Below are positions 1-13,300 of a stretch of DNA of 64,000 nucleotides, in pieces; position 1 is the stretch's first letter; each line of letters begins with the position of its first letter. The position numbers and the translations under genes are program-made. Source of the stretch: Boesenbergia rotunda (taxonomy: Eukaryota > Streptophyta > Magnoliopsida > Zingiberales > Zingiberaceae); the NCBI GenBank assembly GCA_024364735.1, contig JAGFNQ010002588.1, positions 110,052 through 174,051 on the forward strand, in the 5' to 3' direction. The notes beneath the pieces were generated by a model. It was given only the letters and a program-made list of their open reading frames with translations, had not been told where the DNA came from and did no database searches.

Positions 1-3000
1 GTGGTTCCTTCGAGTTTACAACTGCACCACTGTTAGCACAATAAATTGTGATAGCTCTGGGCAAACCAGGAATCACATCCAAGTCCATCATGAAGTTCCT
101 AAGCCATACAACTTCCTTGGCCGCTTAAGAGGCTGCCACATACTCAGCTTCCATGGTGGAGTTTGTCATGCATTTCTGCATGACACGCCTCCATACTATG
201 GCTCCACCTCCTAAAATAAACACATACCCCGAGGTAGACTTACTTTTGTCCCTATCTGATTGGAAGCCTGAATCCGTATAACCTATAGGGAGTAATTGGT
301 CTGCCTGGTAAACCGGTATATAATCCCTAGTCCTTCTTAGGTACTTCAGTATATGCTTTACCGCAGTCCAATGCCCCTGACCTGGGTTACTCTGATATCT
401 TCTAACCATGCCCACGGAAAAACAGATATCCGGTCTCGTAACAGTATAGCATACATGAGGCTTCCTACAGTCGAAACATAAGGAACCACCTTCATCTCCT
501 CTATCTCCTTTGATGTTTTAGGACACATCTCCTTAGTTAGAGGAACTCCATGCCTGAAAGGTAGAAAACCTTTCTTGGAGTTTTCCATGCTAAAACGAGT
601 TAGGACAGTGTCTATGTATGAAACTTGGGATAAGCACAACATCCTTTTCTGGCGATCCCTTGTAACCTTGATCCCAAGGATGTGCCCTGCTTCTCCCAAG
701 TCCTTCATATCAAACTGTTTGGACAACCATACCCTTACATCTAATAATACTTTGACATTGTTAACAATGAGCAAAGTATCATCTACGTATAGTACAAGAA
801 ATACCACTACGTTTCCGTCACATCTCTTGTATACATAAGATTTTTCCGGACTTTGAATAAATCCATATGACTGGATTACCTCATCAAAGCGGATGTTCCA
901 AGATTTCGAAGCTTGCTTCAATCCGTAAATGGACCGATTAAGCTTACACACAAGATGCTCTTTGCCCTTCGCAATGAATCCTCTGGTTGCTTCATGTAGA
1001 TTGTTTCCTCAAGACTTCCGTTAAGGAAAGCTGTCTTGACATCCATCTGTCATACCTCATAATCCATATGAGCGGCAATAGATAAGAGAATCCGGATAGA
1101 CTTAAGCATGGCTTCCGGCGAAAAGGTCTCCTCATAATCGATACCCTCTTTCTGAGTATACCCTTTCGCAACAAGCCTAGCTTTGAAGGTCTCAACCTTC
1201 TTGTCTGATCCTCTCTTTCTCTTGTAGATCCACTTGTATCCAATGACTTTTACACCATTAGGTGGTTCTACTAGCTCCCAGACATGATTAGAATCCATAG
1301 ATTCTATCTCGGAATTCATCGCGCTTTGCCACGATACCGCATCTTTATCTTGGAGTGCCTCGTCATAGGTCCAGGGTCAGGTTCATGTTCGCCAGGGACC
1401 AAGTCCGACGACTCTCCCAAGAACATGAATCTCTCAGGTTGTCTAACAACCCTCCCACTACGACGAGGTACCACTTGTGTATCTTCTGTGACACGCAGTG
1501 CAGTGACTTGTGGTATGGCCTCCTGTACTGTTGGTACTAAAGTCAGAACTTCCTCTCTTAATTCCTCAAGAATAATTCTACTCATGGGCTTGTGGTTCAT
1601 CACATAGTCTTCCTCTAAGAATCGGCATTCGTGCTAACGATTACCCTCTGATCCTTAGAATTATAGACATACCACCTTTCGTTCCTCTAGGATAGCCTAC
1701 GAGCATACGTACTTCTGTACGAGATTCCAACTTATCAGCATCTCCCTTCAGCACATGTGCTGAACTACCCCAAATCTGAATGTCTTAGACTAGGCTTTCG
1801 CCCAGTCCACAATTCTGTGGGAGTAGAGGGTACTGACTTAGATGGTACCAAGTTCAGTATGTACGCTGTCATTTCCAGAGCATATCCCCAGAACGAATCT
1901 GGCAACTCGGAATAACTCATCATCGATCTAACCATCTCCATAAGAGTCATATTCCTTCGCTCTGCTACACCGTTCTGTTGGGGCGTACCGGGTGCAGACA
2001 ATTGAGATTGAATCCCAGTCTCTGATAAGTAAGTCCTAAACTCTCCCAAGAGATACTTGCCACCTCGATCCGATCGTAGTGTCTTGATACTTTTACCTTG
2101 ATGTTTCTCCACATCAGCCTTGAGTTCTTTGAACTTATCAAAGCATTTAGACTTGCGGCGTATCAAGTAAATGTATTCATACCTTAAATAATTGTCTATA
2201 AAAGAGACGAAATATTCAATGTCACCTCTAGCTTGGATAGACATAGGACCACACAAATCAGAATGAACCAATCCAACACATCTTTGGCTCTATACCCCTT
2301 GGCCTTGAAAGGTCTCTTGGTCATCTTACCTTCCAAGCAAGATTCACAGGTTGGGAAGTCTTCCACCACTAATGAACCCAAGGGCCCATCAGCTATCAAC
2401 CTTTGAATCCTACTAAGGTTAATATGACCAAGTCTTAGATGTCAAAGATATGTTTGGTTCATCTTCGAAGGTTTTTTTCTCTTATAGTTAGATGATGAGT
2501 TATTTACTTCTATTTGCATCGTGGGAGATTTTGGTTTAAGAGTGTGCAAATTGCCAATCAATTCACCAGAACAGATAATCTCTCTATTCCTTTTTATAAC
2601 AACTCTGTCATTAAAAGAAATAGAATACCCATCCTTTATTATTTTAGAAACCGAAACAAGATTCTTTCTAAAACTAGGTACATAAAGGCAATTTCTCAAA
2701 ACCAAACATTTATTTCTCTCAAAAGATAAATAGACGTCTCCCACTGCAACAGCCGCCACCTCCGTAGCATTGCCCATGTAAACGGTAATCTCTCCATCAG
2801 CTAGTCGTTGGGTTTCCTGGAACCCCTGCAAAGAATTGTAGACATGATCAGTGCCTCCCGTATCTACACACCAGGTACTGGTAGATAACACCGCTAAGTA
2901 TGTTTCAACAACTAAATAAATAGATATACCTTGATTATTCTTCTGACGGCGGGAGCAGTCCGCCTTCCAATGTCCAGTCTGCTTGCACGTGAAGCACTTG

Positions 3001-3691
3001 CCTTTCGGCTTCTTCACGCATCCTGAGGTCCCTGTAATCCAGTCACTTTCTTTTCTTCAGCTTGTTTCTTCTTCTTCTTGCCTTTCGGTTTAGAAGCAAA
3101 AACCTTCTGAGCAACCAAAGCATGTGCACTCTGAGGAGAAAACCCTTCTGCCGCCTGGAGTTCTGTCAAAAGTTCCGCCAACGAATATGTACGTTTGTTC
3201 ATATTGTAGCTTAGGCGAAACTGCTCAAAACTCCTTGGCAGAGATTGGAGAATGATATCGACCTAGGTTTCCCCATCGATCTCTGCTCCAAGGACTTCCA
3301 TCTTATTTAAACGAGCCATCATTTTGAGAACATGTTCCCTCACGGACATTCCCTCAATCATGGTGATCGACATCAAGCTCCTCATTACCTCTTGCCTAGC
3401 AGCCCGATTCTGATGTCCGAAGAGTTCTTTGAGAATGAACATTATATCACAGGGAGTGGAAGAAGCCTGATGTTGATGTTGCTGCATCTCGTCTGCTTTT
3501 ATCCACTTCCTATAACGTTCCTTCTCCTCTTCATCATAATTCTTGCTAGGTTTTTCAGGACAAAACTCGAAAAGTACACATTTGGATTCCTCGGCAGTCA
3601 AGACAATGTCCAGATTTGGTTCTCAATCATTAAAGTTAGGGGCAGTAAGTTCGTTTTCTTTTAAAGTCAAAGCAAGTGGGTTGAATGTCAT
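1..3691 (-). pseudogene. Broken copia gag-pol polyprotein
   Basis: Gag probably starts at the ATG at 3691 (MTFNPLAL). A TGA at about 3620 replaces a position that is usually Trp in this family. A CCHC zinc knuckle (CFTCKQTGHWKADC) lies near 2990 and the aspartic protease motif WCVDTGG near 2875. The pre-integrase zinc region with CESCLEGK is near 2330-2440. The integrase core (SFIDN, LRSDRGG, GVAERRN) spans about 1800-2270. The reverse transcriptase runs from about 1319 to 358, with KARLVAKGY near 1180 and catalytic YVDD near 785-795. RNase H (MEAEYVAAS) runs off the window start. Reading frame changes near 415, 950-1050, 1320, 2270-2400 and 3015 show small indels as well as stops. No functional product is expected. 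Confidence 0.85.
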
Positions 3692-4738
3692 TTTAAAAAT
3701 TTCCTGAGAATCACAACGATCACACAATTTAGATTTCAAAAAATATTGATTCCTCAAACAATAAATTTTAAAATCATCCAACACCTCAAAACATCGAGAA
3801 TTTCGCATGCCACGATAGTGTGGACGTATACGAATTCTATATTTGTAAGAGGAGGTTTTACCATTAATTTTATTATCTTGTCAACCTAACTTTTTGACAA
3901 ATAAAATTAATAGTTGGTTCCTCTTCGGCCCTACAAATAATAGCAGTGACTCCGATGGGAGGATACTATTATTTGCATCTAAGTGTTTACCATTACACGA
4001 TACTAAGAAAATTATCTAGGATTATGTGTCGTCTGATGGGAGAATCACACGCTCCTAAAAAATTTTCTATAATCATGTCTGACTAGTGATCCGCAGAACA
4101 AGCTCATCCGATGGGAAGGAAGGCACTCAGAGCCAACGCGCAAGCTTGTTCGCATCACTTGTCAAATTAGTAATGGAGGTCATGGGACCCTTAGGGTCCC
4201 TCTCCCACTTAGTTATTTATAATTGAAGAATTTTCATGCAAGCACGATAAACACATAAACTAAAAGCAATAAACAAGAAAAAAACAAATTTTTTCAACTA
4301 TTATGGCTTTAGTCTTCAATATGCCTCCAGTCGTGTCGCCACCTCGTCTGCTCCTCCCTATACCATGCGCAAGCCACCATTGAAGAGATCTTCGAGCCGA
4401 GATAAAATGCTATTTATTTACATCCATCGATCATATACTCCACAAAGGAGTGTACATCAAATCTAGATCGAAAGTAAATAAAAAGCGCGGTTAAACAAGT
4501 GTCGTATTTAATTACAAAATCAAATACCAAATTTAGCCTCGTCAACCCCGAGGATTCAAATATTACAACCATGCACAACCAATCACATACACACATTATT
4601 TTAACCATAATAGTTGGAATCTCGTGCCTACAACCAAAGAGTTAGCCTACACACATCCTACTATTATCCGGCAAAATAAAATACATGATAAAGTGCAAAA
4701 AGTAACCGAATCTAAAACACACAAAACCGGAAACCATT

Positions 4739-4751
4739 GGCTCTGATACCA
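4739..4751 (-). other. Primer binding site (tRNA-iMet) of the left copia element
   Basis: The minus strand reads TGGTATCAGAGCC, complementary to the 3' end of plant initiator tRNA-Met. It sits two bases inside the LTR border, which fixes the orientation and the internal end of the LTR. Confidence 0.85.
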
Positions 4752-4753
4752 AT

Positions 4754-6565
4754 TGATGGTTTTCACCAAGGAGATGCCGGGCCGCGCATGGGAAACCTCT
4801 CCATGTCCAAGGATTAAAATTTTAATCCGAATGGAGACCTATTTCCCAAACGACCATCTCATCATCGTGCTAACCGATTTGAGCGATCGCTTGAACAACC
4901 AAGTTGTTCTAACGATCAATCTCGTCTAACCGATTAGCCGCGAAATAGGCGATGAGCGGATCGCCGATTTTTATGTTTATTATCGGGGTCCAAAATAATT
5001 AATTATCATAATTAATTAACAAATAATTAAAAACAATGATAATTAATTAAACCACATGAAATGATAAGATCAAAGAGCCATAAGAGAAGGTTATACCTCT
5101 CATTACCTCGCGATGTTCTACTGTATGACCCCCACCCTTCTTGGACGTCGTGTGGGCGACGATCCACCAAGAACCGGAATCACCAAGGCTCCAATCTTCC
5201 CCCTCCTTAGATGCGTCGAACCCTAAAGGAGGACTCCTTGCGCCGTCGGCCGTCGGAACCCTAAAGTTCTTCCAAAGCGCCGCTGATCAACTCCCAGTTG
5301 CTAGGAGACGCCGACCAGTGGAAGAAGGGTAGAGGATGAAGAAGAAGCAGTGAAAGAAGAAGAAAAATCTCTCCTCTTCTCCAAACCCCAACCGCCGACT
5401 CCCTCCTTCCCTCTCGCCGCCTGCGCCAAAAAGGAGAGAAGAGCTCCTTTGTTCCTTGTCGTCCGCCAAGCTTCTTCTTCCTATAGATTTGCGCACGCCC
5501 AAGGGATGGAACCAAAGAAGAAAACCAAGAGGAAGAGATGTAATCTCCCTCACCCAGCCCTTCTTCTCCTCCAAACCCGTCGGCGCCGAAAACCCTAGGA
5601 GAGAGAGAAAACCTAAGAGAGAAAAACCAAGAGAGAGGCTTGGGATTCAATTGGATGCCTTGTCCCATGACTACATGGGTATATATAAGGCTACAATAGG
5701 GACCATGAGGAGGAGTTGGGTCTTGACCACCTAATGGATCAGCCCGATCTATTAATGAAGATCCATTCCACTAAAGGATCCTCATTGAACTACCTCACCA
5801 ACCCCCATATTTAAATATGGGTTCCACCTATTATGAGTATAAGTATCTCCCCGTGTTTAAGATATTGTATGCCCGTTAATTAATTAAATTACTGACAATT
5901 TAATTAATTAACATCTAACTCCTTGAGTAGTACCACTCAACATTATCATCATGTCGGACCAAGTCCACCTGCAAGATTTAACATGATGAACCTTATGAGC
6001 TCCTCAGGGAGACATCATCAACCCGACTCACCAGGACACGGTTTCCTTCTATAATCAACGGCACACCATGTAAATAATATTATTTCCCAACTTATCGGGC
6101 CTATTGATTTAACAGAATAAATTTCGTCCATTGATAAATCAAAAAAATAAATATTAAGTATATGCGCCCGTTATTATATCGGAATTCAGAGCATATACTC
6201 TATAATAACTGAGGTCTGATTTAATTATAAAGTCAGTATAAATTGAATCACCTCTATGTCGGTCCTGTTCAATACACACAAAGTGCACTAGTGTAATTCT
6301 ATGGTCAAGATAAACCAACACCAAATTACACTACAACCATCCCGATGATTTGTCCAAATCCATCTCGTTTGTGAGCCTCTACTTATACTTTACAAGGAAC
6401 TGATAACATGATCTTCTGTGTGACACCACACACCATATTAGCTACAATGTAAAGTATCAGACAATATGCACATACTAATATAAATATGCAAACAGTGATC
6501 TTGTGATTCTCTTTCAAAATGTAGATGTTTATATAAAAGCAAGTCTTTTAGTATACATCCCAACG
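4754..6565 (-). repeat. 5' LTR of the left copia element
   Basis: The inner border is set by the primer site (plus strand TGATGG at 4754). The outer border is placed at 6565, where the minus strand reads CGTTGGGATGTATACTAAA. This resembles known starts of this LTR family (TGTTGGGATGTATAC) with one changed base. The ends form an imperfect inverted repeat, TGATGG and CCAACG. A minus-strand TATATATA box lies near 5675-5682, so U3 would be roughly 5683-6565. The outer border is less certain than the inner one; an alternative is CCAACA at 6320. Confidence 0.6.
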
Positions 6566-8799
6566 TTGTGGCTGTGATTGGAATGGGAATCGTAGAAGTA
6601 TGTATGTTGTGATTCGATTTTAGCATGCTTCAGCTGATCATGGGTGTCTTGCCGTGAGTATTTCCTTTGATTTGCTTTGATTCGAATTCAAAGGTTGTGG
6701 TTGCAGGTCTGTTCTGTTCTGGAGCTTGAAGAGCTGTTGGGTATATTTTAGAGCTGTGAGTTTTCATGTTTGCTGTGTTCAGATTTGATGTTGTTGGTTG
6801 GATTGGTGAACAATAGGTTTGTATGTTTGGATTTAATCTAGAGTTTGGGAAGTTAGATTTGAGTTGATTAATCTTAGTGTTTTTCTTTCCTACCATGAGC
6901 TCCTTTGTGTATTCTATTCTGTTGTAATCCTTTCCCCTTCACTGTCGTGTGTGATGGGGTTGGGTTTGAGTAGGTGAAACTCAATTGCTATGAGTTTTGG
7001 AGGAGTTGCTATTAATGAGTTGTTGATTTGTTACCAAATGGTTTTCCATTTCTGGATGATGGATTAAACTAGGTCAACTAATTGGAGTGAGCCTAGAATT
7101 GGTGGTGTGACCTTTTGGGTTGGTCTCAGGCTAAACTGGAGATAAGACAATTTGGTTGGCTAGGGGTAATCATTTAAATGTTTGGACTAATATAATGATC
7201 ATAATAATTGAAGATTTCCCTAATCTAGTTTAGTATTAAATTTGCTACTTTATTAATTATGATTATAACTAAATCTTATCTTTGACACAGGACTTTGATT
7301 GGTTCGTTCATTTGATCATGGGTGGTTCTTTCTGATACGTATACTACTTTAGAGGCGGGTACTTCTCATTTGTATTCTAGTAGATCATTGTTCTTAAATG
7401 CATGACTGTTTGATTTCTGAGTAGGACTGCTTTGCCTTGCCATTTGTTTTTGATATCGTCCGTTGATATCTTCTTTGTTTGATCTTCAAGTTAACCGTAT
7501 TTTATATCCATACAGTCTCGCCATTGATTTTCTATTTTGTAAAGTACCGCTTGTATGCGAGTACTTAGAAATGATCATTAAACACAACTAAGGTTGGTTG
7601 ATATTAGAGATACGCTACCTAGTAATTGAGTTGCATGTTTGGTGATTTTGGGTACTTATTGATTATATCGTTGCATCATTGTTATTTGGTTGACTGTGCA
7701 TTTAGTATCATGCACCATATCTGCATAGTTACATGTTGACGAGTATTGACTTCCATATAGTTAAGTCGTTGTCAGTCATTTAATTGCTCTGCCCACTCAA
7801 CCACTCATCGTGGTAGTTGCTAGAGTGTGAGCAATTGTCTTGTTATACCACACTTGACCACTCATGGATAGTGGATGTTGGAGTTGTAGGCAAGCAGTTG
7901 ACACTCTCACCGTTGTTTTCGAGGGATACTAGAGTTGTTGGTGGCTCCCCTTTTTCCTGGGATTTTTGGAGTAGTTGGCTTCCCAACATCCTGTCCACTC
8001 AATCACATATACTAGTGGTATTCATTAGAGTGCGTACAGTTGTCACAACCCTACCCACTCGGCCACACAGATGTGATGTAATGGCGGCTTGTCTGGCATC
8101 AGGGGTGACACATGTTATTGCATTATATGCATTTATTGCATTTTGCATTTTCTTGTGTTTGCTGCATTTTTATGAGCTATGATTACTGCATTTGGTTGAT
8201 ATGCATGTATGCCTTGATATTCTGTTATCACTCTGTTTCATACATGCTTAGTTGTTCTTCTGTTTCCTAGAGACTGTCACTATTATTTCTTTTGCTTGTT
8301 ATATCTTTTTGTTATGTCATGCGTTTATCTACTCATATACCCGCAGAGTTCACCCGGACTCACCACCCCCACCATCTACTTTTGTTTCAGGTAGCAGATA
8401 AATGCGTTACTTGGGGCCAGGAGAGGATCCAGTTGTCAGCCCCATCGTGTCAACTCGTTTTTAGAGTTATGTTCAGTGTCTGTTTATTTCCGCATGGAAT
8501 TCCTAGACTAGTATTTATCTTATTTATCTGGTATCGTTTTAGCAGATTTATGTTTATATCTTGTTGGTCTGGTATGTTCGTTTTGGACTTACATTGGAGT
8601 TTTATTTTGTATTCGGACTCTCTGCCATTTTTATTTTTCTTAAAGATATTAACTACGTGGTTGTGGAGTTTTATTTTATATTTGTGATGGCTGAGCCATC
8701 GTATGTATGGTGAGTTATGTATAAATGTCCCAACTTGTCCGTCGTACAAGGGAGATGCTGCCTGATTTTCGAGGAAGCATGAGCCTCTGGGACGTGACA
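6566..8799 (+). repeat. Right part of an old LTR, interrupted by the left copia element
   Basis: This 2.2-kb stretch has no convincing gene. From about 7260 to 8799 it matches, with divergence, the right half of the solo LTR at 24958-28172. Shared landmarks in the same order are GGGTGGTTCTTTCTG, a CACTCA-rich stretch, CCCGCAGAG/CCCGCAAG before CACTTGGACTCACC-like text, and a GTCCGTCG..GGGAGATGCTG block. It ends GGGACGTGACA at 8799, as the other copy ends CATGACA. The missing left part is presumably on the other side of the copia insertion. Ty3/gypsy origin (Tekay/Del-like) is inferred from LTR type only. Confidence 0.6.
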
Positions 8800-8804
8800 T
8801 TTAG

Positions 8805-8963
8805 AACTATATATTCTCGGAGATTCAGCTACCAGATTGGGTATCTACTTCCACAGTAAATTCTTTGGGAAGAATCCGTCCAGAATCAAGTAAATGCGGA
8901 GCATATACTTTGATTGTGTCATGGAAAGTGTTAGATCAAAATATCATCTATAATTTATCTTTC
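8805..8963 (+). other. Short coding-like fragment, unidentified
   Basis: An open frame of about 52 codons begins right after TTTAG (a possible splice acceptor) at the end of the old LTR. It reads like protein, with segments IQLPDWVSTSTV and GRIRPESSKCGAYTLIVSWK, and an AAA-GTGTTAG candidate splice donor follows. I do not recognise the protein. It could be a host exon stranded by the LTR insertion, a captured gene fragment or chance. From 8964 to 9355 I see only AT-rich sequence without a recognisable feature. Confidence 0.2.
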
Positions 8964-9365
8964 TAATATTACCTTAAGATCAACGATTTGGACAGATTGG
9001 AGGGAGCAATATCATTGTTTTTTTTTCGCTCCAATAGGATACAAAACAAAAAGGGCAAAAACAAAAATATTTATCAGATACAAAATTTCTCATGAAATAA
9101 TTTTATTCAAAAAAAAACTTTATATCTACCCAATCTAGGAACATAAAATAAAATTTACTATGCTAATGCAATTTTATGATGCATAACAATTTAATTATCA
9201 AAATTCATATCATGCCATGAATTATTGAAAATAAATTGAAAAACTTCCTAACTTGGAATATTAAGAGAGATTAACATAGAAGAGAAAGGGCATGAGATTT
9301 ATTGATAATGGTCAATGATGATATCTTTCTCTACTTCCTCGGGCCTCTCCTCTTCAATAAGTTAG

Positions 9366-9613
9366 ATTGCCTCTAGGGCTATAGTGCAGTGGTAGGGCAA
9401 CTAGTCGCTATCCCAGACATCCGTGATTCGATCCCCAGCTACGGCGTATTTGCAGGAATTTTTCCTCTAAATGGGGCGCGAGCCCTGGGACGTTGGGCTT
9501 CTAGACCGCCCACCGCGAGCGATTCCCGATTTACCCTAGCGGCCGATGGGAAACTTCCGTGGGGCCGGGCCAGTCGCCCGAGGTTGGAAAAACCTCGTTA
9601 AAATTTTTTCTTT
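9366..9613 (+). mobile_element. tRNA-derived SINE with 10-bp target duplication
   Basis: Direct repeats AATAAGTTAG at 9356-9365 and 9614-9623 flank a 248-bp unit. An RNA polymerase III A box (TAGTGCAGTGG, 9382-9392) is followed about 33 bp later by a B box (GATTCGATCCC, about 9425-9435), the spacing found in tRNA genes. There is no tRNA cloverleaf beyond these boxes, and the unit ends in a T-rich run (ATTTTTTCTTT). SINEs move with LINE enzymes; this copy looks well preserved. Confidence 0.8.
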
Positions 9614-9623
9614 AATAAGTTAG

Positions 9624-10185
9624 GCCACCTTCCAAATTCATGATCACCTTCCAAATTCATTAGATCTAATAACCTGAAAGTTAACACGGGTTAAAGGTTG
9701 GCCGACTCTACCGGCGTGATCACTCCGATGCTTAAGTCAATCATCGACAAAAGATGACTAGGGTTTTGTAGAGATATGAAACTAAAAGAGGAAGAAGAAA
9801 ACATAAGAAGAAGAAGAGGTTTTAGTCGAGAAGAGTTGTCTCTACTTGCAAGAAGGAAAAAATCATTATCACTATGACTTATCCTCTCTAGTGTTATAGC
9901 TTTCAGAAGAGGATCTTCGTGTTAGATATCACACTCTTCTTCGTTCTCCTCATATGAGTCAGTGCAAGAACCAAATCCAACAACCATTAATTTTGCTTAT
10001 CCACTCATTGAGTGTCACGTATTAGAGGAAGGGTATCAGGGGATCAGATTCGACAACTGTTAGGTGCTTCTCCACTCATCGAGCGCCACATATTCAAAGG
10101 AAGACTATCAGGAGACAAACCCCTCGATTCAAAAAGTGTCACGTATTCTTTGACAAACAATTCAAAGCTTGGTGTTTGTTGGAAG
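9624..10185. other. Intergenic DNA with a degenerate ~70-bp direct repeat
   Basis: No gene was seen. The stretch around 10005-10060 (CCACTCATTGAGTGTCACGT..AGGAAGGGTATCAGG) recurs with changes at about 10072-10115 (CCACTCATCGAGCGCCACAT..AGGAAGACTATCAGG). A purine-rich AGAAGAAGAAG run lies near 9790-9820. Confidence 0.5.
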
Positions 10186-10342
10186 CTGACATCTGAGCAC
10201 CAAGTTGAGTGCCTAGTTTAACCGGGAATTTGAGCACCTAGGTTGGGTGCTCGGTGTAACCTGAAATGTGAGCATTGGGGCTAGATACTCAGTATAACTG
10301 GGCATTTGAGTAATGGGTTGGGTGCTTAATGTAACCTATACT
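10186..10342. repeat. Minisatellite, ~37-bp unit, left half
   Basis: About four diverged units have the pattern GAGCACC-(A/T)AGGTTGGGTGCTC-GGTGTAAC. The array breaks off at the hAT left end and resumes at 13988 on the other side, so it pre-dates that insertion. Confidence 0.7.
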
Positions 10343-13300
10343 TGTCAAAAGCACTCGCTTCGGGCGCTTAAGCGCAATGCGCAGCGAAGCGAGGCTTCAT
10401 CGCTTCTGCGAACATGGAAGCGAGCGGGATTGACGAAGCGGCGCTTCGCGCGACGCGATCTTTGGCAAAAATTTTTTTCCAAATTTTCCATTTGTTTTGT
10501 TTAAAGCCCTAATTCTCTTTGCAATTACGCCTCTTCATCTTCCTCTTGCCATCGCCGACGTCTACTGCTGCGTCTTCGTCTGCTTCTTGCCGCCTCTTTG
10601 TTTGCCGTTGCGTCCAGCGACTCCAGCCGTCCAGTATTCCTTTCTCAGTCTAAACTCCATCACTGGCAGAGTCGGAGATGTCCGGCGACCGTTCCGGCGC
10701 TGCTGGACACTATTTGCGGTGTCCAGCGGTGCTGGAGGCGTGCGACGCTGCTTCCGCCGCCGCCGGTGTTATTTTTGTTTTTTTATTAATTTAAAAAAAC
10801 AATTCCTTAAAAAAATCAAACAATTCCTCAAAAAAATCTTATAAAGTTTATTAATTCATATAAAATAAATTTAAATATATAAAAAATATTTTTAAAATAA
10901 AAAATTCTATTAAATTTTATTATGTAATATAAATCAGATTTAAAATTTATAAAATATATATTTTAAATATAAAAATCTGATAACTTCATTAATTAATAAA
11001 AACTTCATTAAAAATTTTAAATCAGATTAAAAAATTTAACTCAGATTTAAAATTTAAAATTTAAATACATAAAAATTATATTTAAACAATATCTGAAAAA
11101 TATTAATTAGATATTTATATTTAAATATTTGAAATTATAATTTAAATAAAAATTTAGTAAATTATATTAATTCATATAAACCACTAAATCAATAAATAAA
11201 ATTTAAATATATAATAAATATATTTAAAATAAAAATTCTAATAAATTTATTAATTCATTTAAATTAAAAATTAATATTTAAATATATATTTAAATTTTAA
11301 AATAAAAAATTATAATAAATTTAATTAATTCATATAAATCAGATTTATATTTTGATAATAAATTTTTTTTTCAGTTTTATATATATATTTTTTATTCATT
11401 GATTATTATTGTTATTGATTTCAATTTTTTATCTACTCGAAAAGATATTGCTTGAAGTTATGCAACATGTTTAGATCCTAAAAATCCAAATATTATCATT
11501 TGTATTTTTTGTGGTAAAATAACAAATGGCGGAATTTATGGACATAAGCTACATTTGGTTGGAGGCAATAGAAATGTGAAAGCTTGTCCGAAATGTCCCG
11601 AGAAAAGGAAATTAGAGAGTTCATGCAAAAAAAAAAGAGTAATTTGAAAAATCAAATGGATGATATTCCTCATTCTGATGATATTGATGATTTGGAAGAA
11701 CATGAAGATGATCATCAAACTAAAGTAAAAGGAAAACGACCAATATCTGATTCAAGCATCCATCCTACGGTCCAAGGTAAAAAGTGCAAACAAACTGGAC
11801 CTATTAATTTTATTTTATAAAAGATGTTGATGAAATTGTCAAACAAAGACGTGCAACAAACAAAGGACAATTTGATGAAAATAAAAATAAGTTGAGAGAT
11901 ATTGCGGTTAAGAAATTTGCAAGATGGATGTATGATACTGGAATTCCTTTCAATGCTGTTAAATATGATTCTTTTGAGCCTTGTATTGAAGCTATTGGAC
12001 AATTTGGATCTGGGATGAACTTCATATCATGAGTGAGAAGTATTGAAGAGTTGCAATACGAACTTGCTCTCATAGAAGTTTATTTGATCTAAGTTTTTAT
12101 TTTTTTCATGGTTGTCTTTTTAAATGATTTATTTTTTTTTGTATGATTAGTGTTTCAGATTAAATAATGCAAAAAAAAAAAAAAAAAAAAAAAAGGATAT
12201 AATTTATATAATTTATTTCATCTTGAAAATATTACACTGTACTACTTGTGCAGCTCGTTTAATTGTTGTGAGATATATTCAAATTTCATTAGAAATACAT
12301 GAATTGATTATATTTATAATAGACCACAAGTATTGAGCATGATGAGAGAGTTTACTGGACAAAGAGACATGGTAAGAACCGCAAAGACACGTTTTGCAAC
12401 CGCTTTTTTGACTTTAAAGCAGTTTCATGTACAACAAACAAATCTGAGAAAGATGTTTACATCTGAAAAGTGGGCAAATAGTCAATTTTCAAAGGAGGCT
12501 GCAAGAAAACGTGTAGCAGAAGTGATATTGATGCCTTCTTTTTGGAAAAATATGGTTTTTGCATTAAAAGTTGGTGGCCCATTGGTGAAAGTATTGCGAC
12601 TTGTAGATTGTGAAAAAAGAACTCCTATGGGTTATATTTATGAGTCAATGGACAGAGCTAAAGAAGCTATTGCTGCGTCATTTAACAATAATGAAGAGAA
12701 ATATCAAAGTGTTTTTGAATTCATTGACAAAAGATGGAACATTCAACTCCATCAACCTTTGCACGCAGTTGGATATTTCTTGAATCCAGAGTGTTTTTAC
12801 TCAAACCCTGACATAGAAAATGATATAGAAGTGATGGAGGGTTTGTACAAGTGTATATCTAGATTGGTGAGATGTGAGGATTTACAAGATCAGATCACGA
12901 ATCAATTGGAAAAGTACAAGAAAGCAGAAGGACTTTTTGGTTTGTCAATGGCTATCAGACAAAGAACTTTAAAATCACCAAGTAAATTTGCAAATAATTT
13001 GTTGTGATATTTCAATATTGGATGGTATCATTACAATAAAGTTAATCTTATAATTTATATGTTTTTGCGTTTCAAGCTGATTAGTGGTCTTCTTATGGTG
13101 CATCAACACTTGAATTAAAAACATTTGCAATGAAGATTTTAAACCTCACATGCTCTGCTTCTGGTTATGAACGTAATTGGAGTGTTTTCGAACATGTAAG
13201 TTAGAGTTTTTTTTAATACATATTAAAAATTATATTATGGACTTAACCTTTTTTTTTGTAGATACATTCCAAGAAGCGAAATAGGTTATCTCAACAACGA

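Larger units (their letters stand above)
1..6565 (-). mobile_element. Ty1/copia retrotransposon (Angela/Tork-like), 3' end outside window
   Basis: Read on the minus strand, the element shows in order: an LTR (4754-6565), a tRNA-Met primer site (4739-4751), a roughly 1-kb leader (3692-4738), gag, protease, integrase, reverse transcriptase and RNase H. The last is cut by the window start, so the polypurine tract and 3' LTR are not visible. The domain order with integrase before reverse transcriptase defines Ty1/copia. The coding part changes frame several times and has stops, so the copy is dead and older than the Angela copy at the right end. It is inserted in an older LTR whose remnant resumes at 6566. 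Confidence 0.85.

Noticed and set aside
7817..8687. Hydrophobic frames of 121 and 131 codons
   Set aside because: They fall within an LTR remnant, are not conserved in the related copy at 26400-28172, and are T-rich by composition.
9374..9440. tRNA gene
   Set aside because: A and B boxes are present but no cloverleaf can be drawn, and the unit has a target duplication and tail; it is a SINE.
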